Shown here: in pieces, positions 63,808 to 64,000 of the stretch
Numbering within the stretch: position 1 is the stretch's first letter
How the letters are laid out: every line of letters starts with the position of its first letter
Origin: an uncultured Elusimicrobia bacterium
Lineage (GTDB): Bacteria; Elusimicrobiota; Endomicrobiia; Endomicrobiales; Endomicrobiaceae
Direction: 5' to 3'
Length of the DNA stretch: 64,000 nt
Assembly: GCA_937916125.1 (NCBI GenBank)
Contig: CALGGE010000066.1
Span: 42,874 to 106,873, forward strand
The notes under the pieces: model-generated
Databases searched by the model: none
Seen by the model: the letters and a program-made list of their open reading frames with translations, nothing else
Told to the model about the DNA's origin: nothing
Translations under genes and position numbers: made by a program

Positions 63808-63930
63808 TTTTCCCTCCTCGATAATTGCCTTTTTCAGACAATTTTTCGATTTTGTTTATTTTTTTTATTTTTTATTTTTTTTCTTTTATTTTTTTATTTT
63901 ATTTTTTATTTTTTTAAATTCTTTTCCAAA
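63808..63930 (-). promoter_or_regulatory. Leader of the giant gene with A-rich tract
   Basis: On the minus strand about 70 bases of almost pure A with single T (63,850-63,920). Then comes a small hairpin ATTGTC/GGCAAT around 63,827-63,846, then GGAGGG and the ATG. A weak TTGAAA (63,935-63,940)-17-TTAAAA could be the promoter, but this is uncertain. The unstructured A-tract may act as a ribosome standby site or enhancer. Confidence 0.5.
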
Positions 63931-63942
63931 AATCTTTCAACT

Positions 63943-63983
63943 GTCGTTGTCGTTTCGTCGTTGTCGTTTCGTCGTTGTCGTTT
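63943..63983. repeat. 14-bp tandem repeat upstream of the giant gene
   Basis: GTCGTTGTCGTTTC occurs twice and then once truncated by its last base. It is followed by CTCTTCAAC, the reverse complement of the GTTGAAGAG mini-repeat found elsewhere. Confidence 0.9.
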
Positions 63984-64000
63984 AAACTCTTCAACTATTC

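Noticed and set aside
61709..63985. Plus-strand open frames opposite the giant gene's 5' part
   Set aside because: Same cause as at the 3' part; low-complexity Leu/Ser/Phe sequence without promoter or ribosome site.

Overview
The window is AT-rich bacterial DNA with nearly every gene on the minus strand. It suits an anaerobic, uncultivated lineage such as Elusimicrobiota (Endomicrobiia-like) or Omnitrophota. This placement is an inference from three things: an iron-only hydrogenase system regulator, several very large signal-peptide proteins, and low-GC codon use. No 16S rRNA is present to settle it. Sigma70-type promoters with 17-base spacers recur throughout.

Left part (1-17.5 kb): three members of one family of exported proteins, all on the minus strand. 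Copy A (partial, runs off base 1), copy B (2.6-8.3 kb, broken into three reading frames) and copy C (3030 aa, 8.3-17.4 kb) share an N-terminal domain with NIQDLH, YLEG and TGG[FY]H motifs. I compare this domain, tentatively, with the TIKI/TraB/ChaN-like fold. Copy C also carries a 2H phosphoesterase-like domain, a CPBP intramembrane protease, and a permuted PEP-synthase-like dikinase. Copy B lost its frame through a 32-base tandem duplication. Between copies A and B sit a small membrane protein gene and, on the plus strand, a TM1266-like hydrogenase regulator whose leader has riboswitch-like architecture and an intrinsic terminator.

Middle part (17.6-31.8 kb): ordinary chromosomal genes. In order of transcription they include phoH-like, a PHP phosphoesterase, a DUF2779 nuclease, an aspartate aminotransferase, birA, rplU, rpmA and obgE. 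tilS is on the plus strand. A tRNA-Thr is followed by a two-histidine-kinase/triple-receiver signalling cluster. Then come mscL with a zinc ribbon, and tRNA-Gln. A composite mini-repeat (9-mers such as GTTGAAGAG, plus TGTACAA-type units and hairpins) sits at gene ends and in one 5' UTR, and encodes the C-terminal tails of two proteins.

Right part (32.0-63.8 kb): one uninterrupted 10,595-codon minus-strand gene. Order of parts: signal anchor, C39-peptidase-like domain, low-complexity RT/EY tract, nine ~57-aa repeats, long beta-rich repeat regions, RHS-like repeats, a Gly/Ala-rich hydrophobic segment, and two SF2/SecA-like ATPase regions at the C-terminus. Its two ends use ATA/GAG-rich codons that differ from the middle, which suggests a mosaic. 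The giant protein and copies B and C all end in a related nonapeptide (NIxxI[LA][SA]x[SA]). Together they look like a family of exported giant surface or effector proteins, perhaps used in attachment or attack on other cells. That role is inference.
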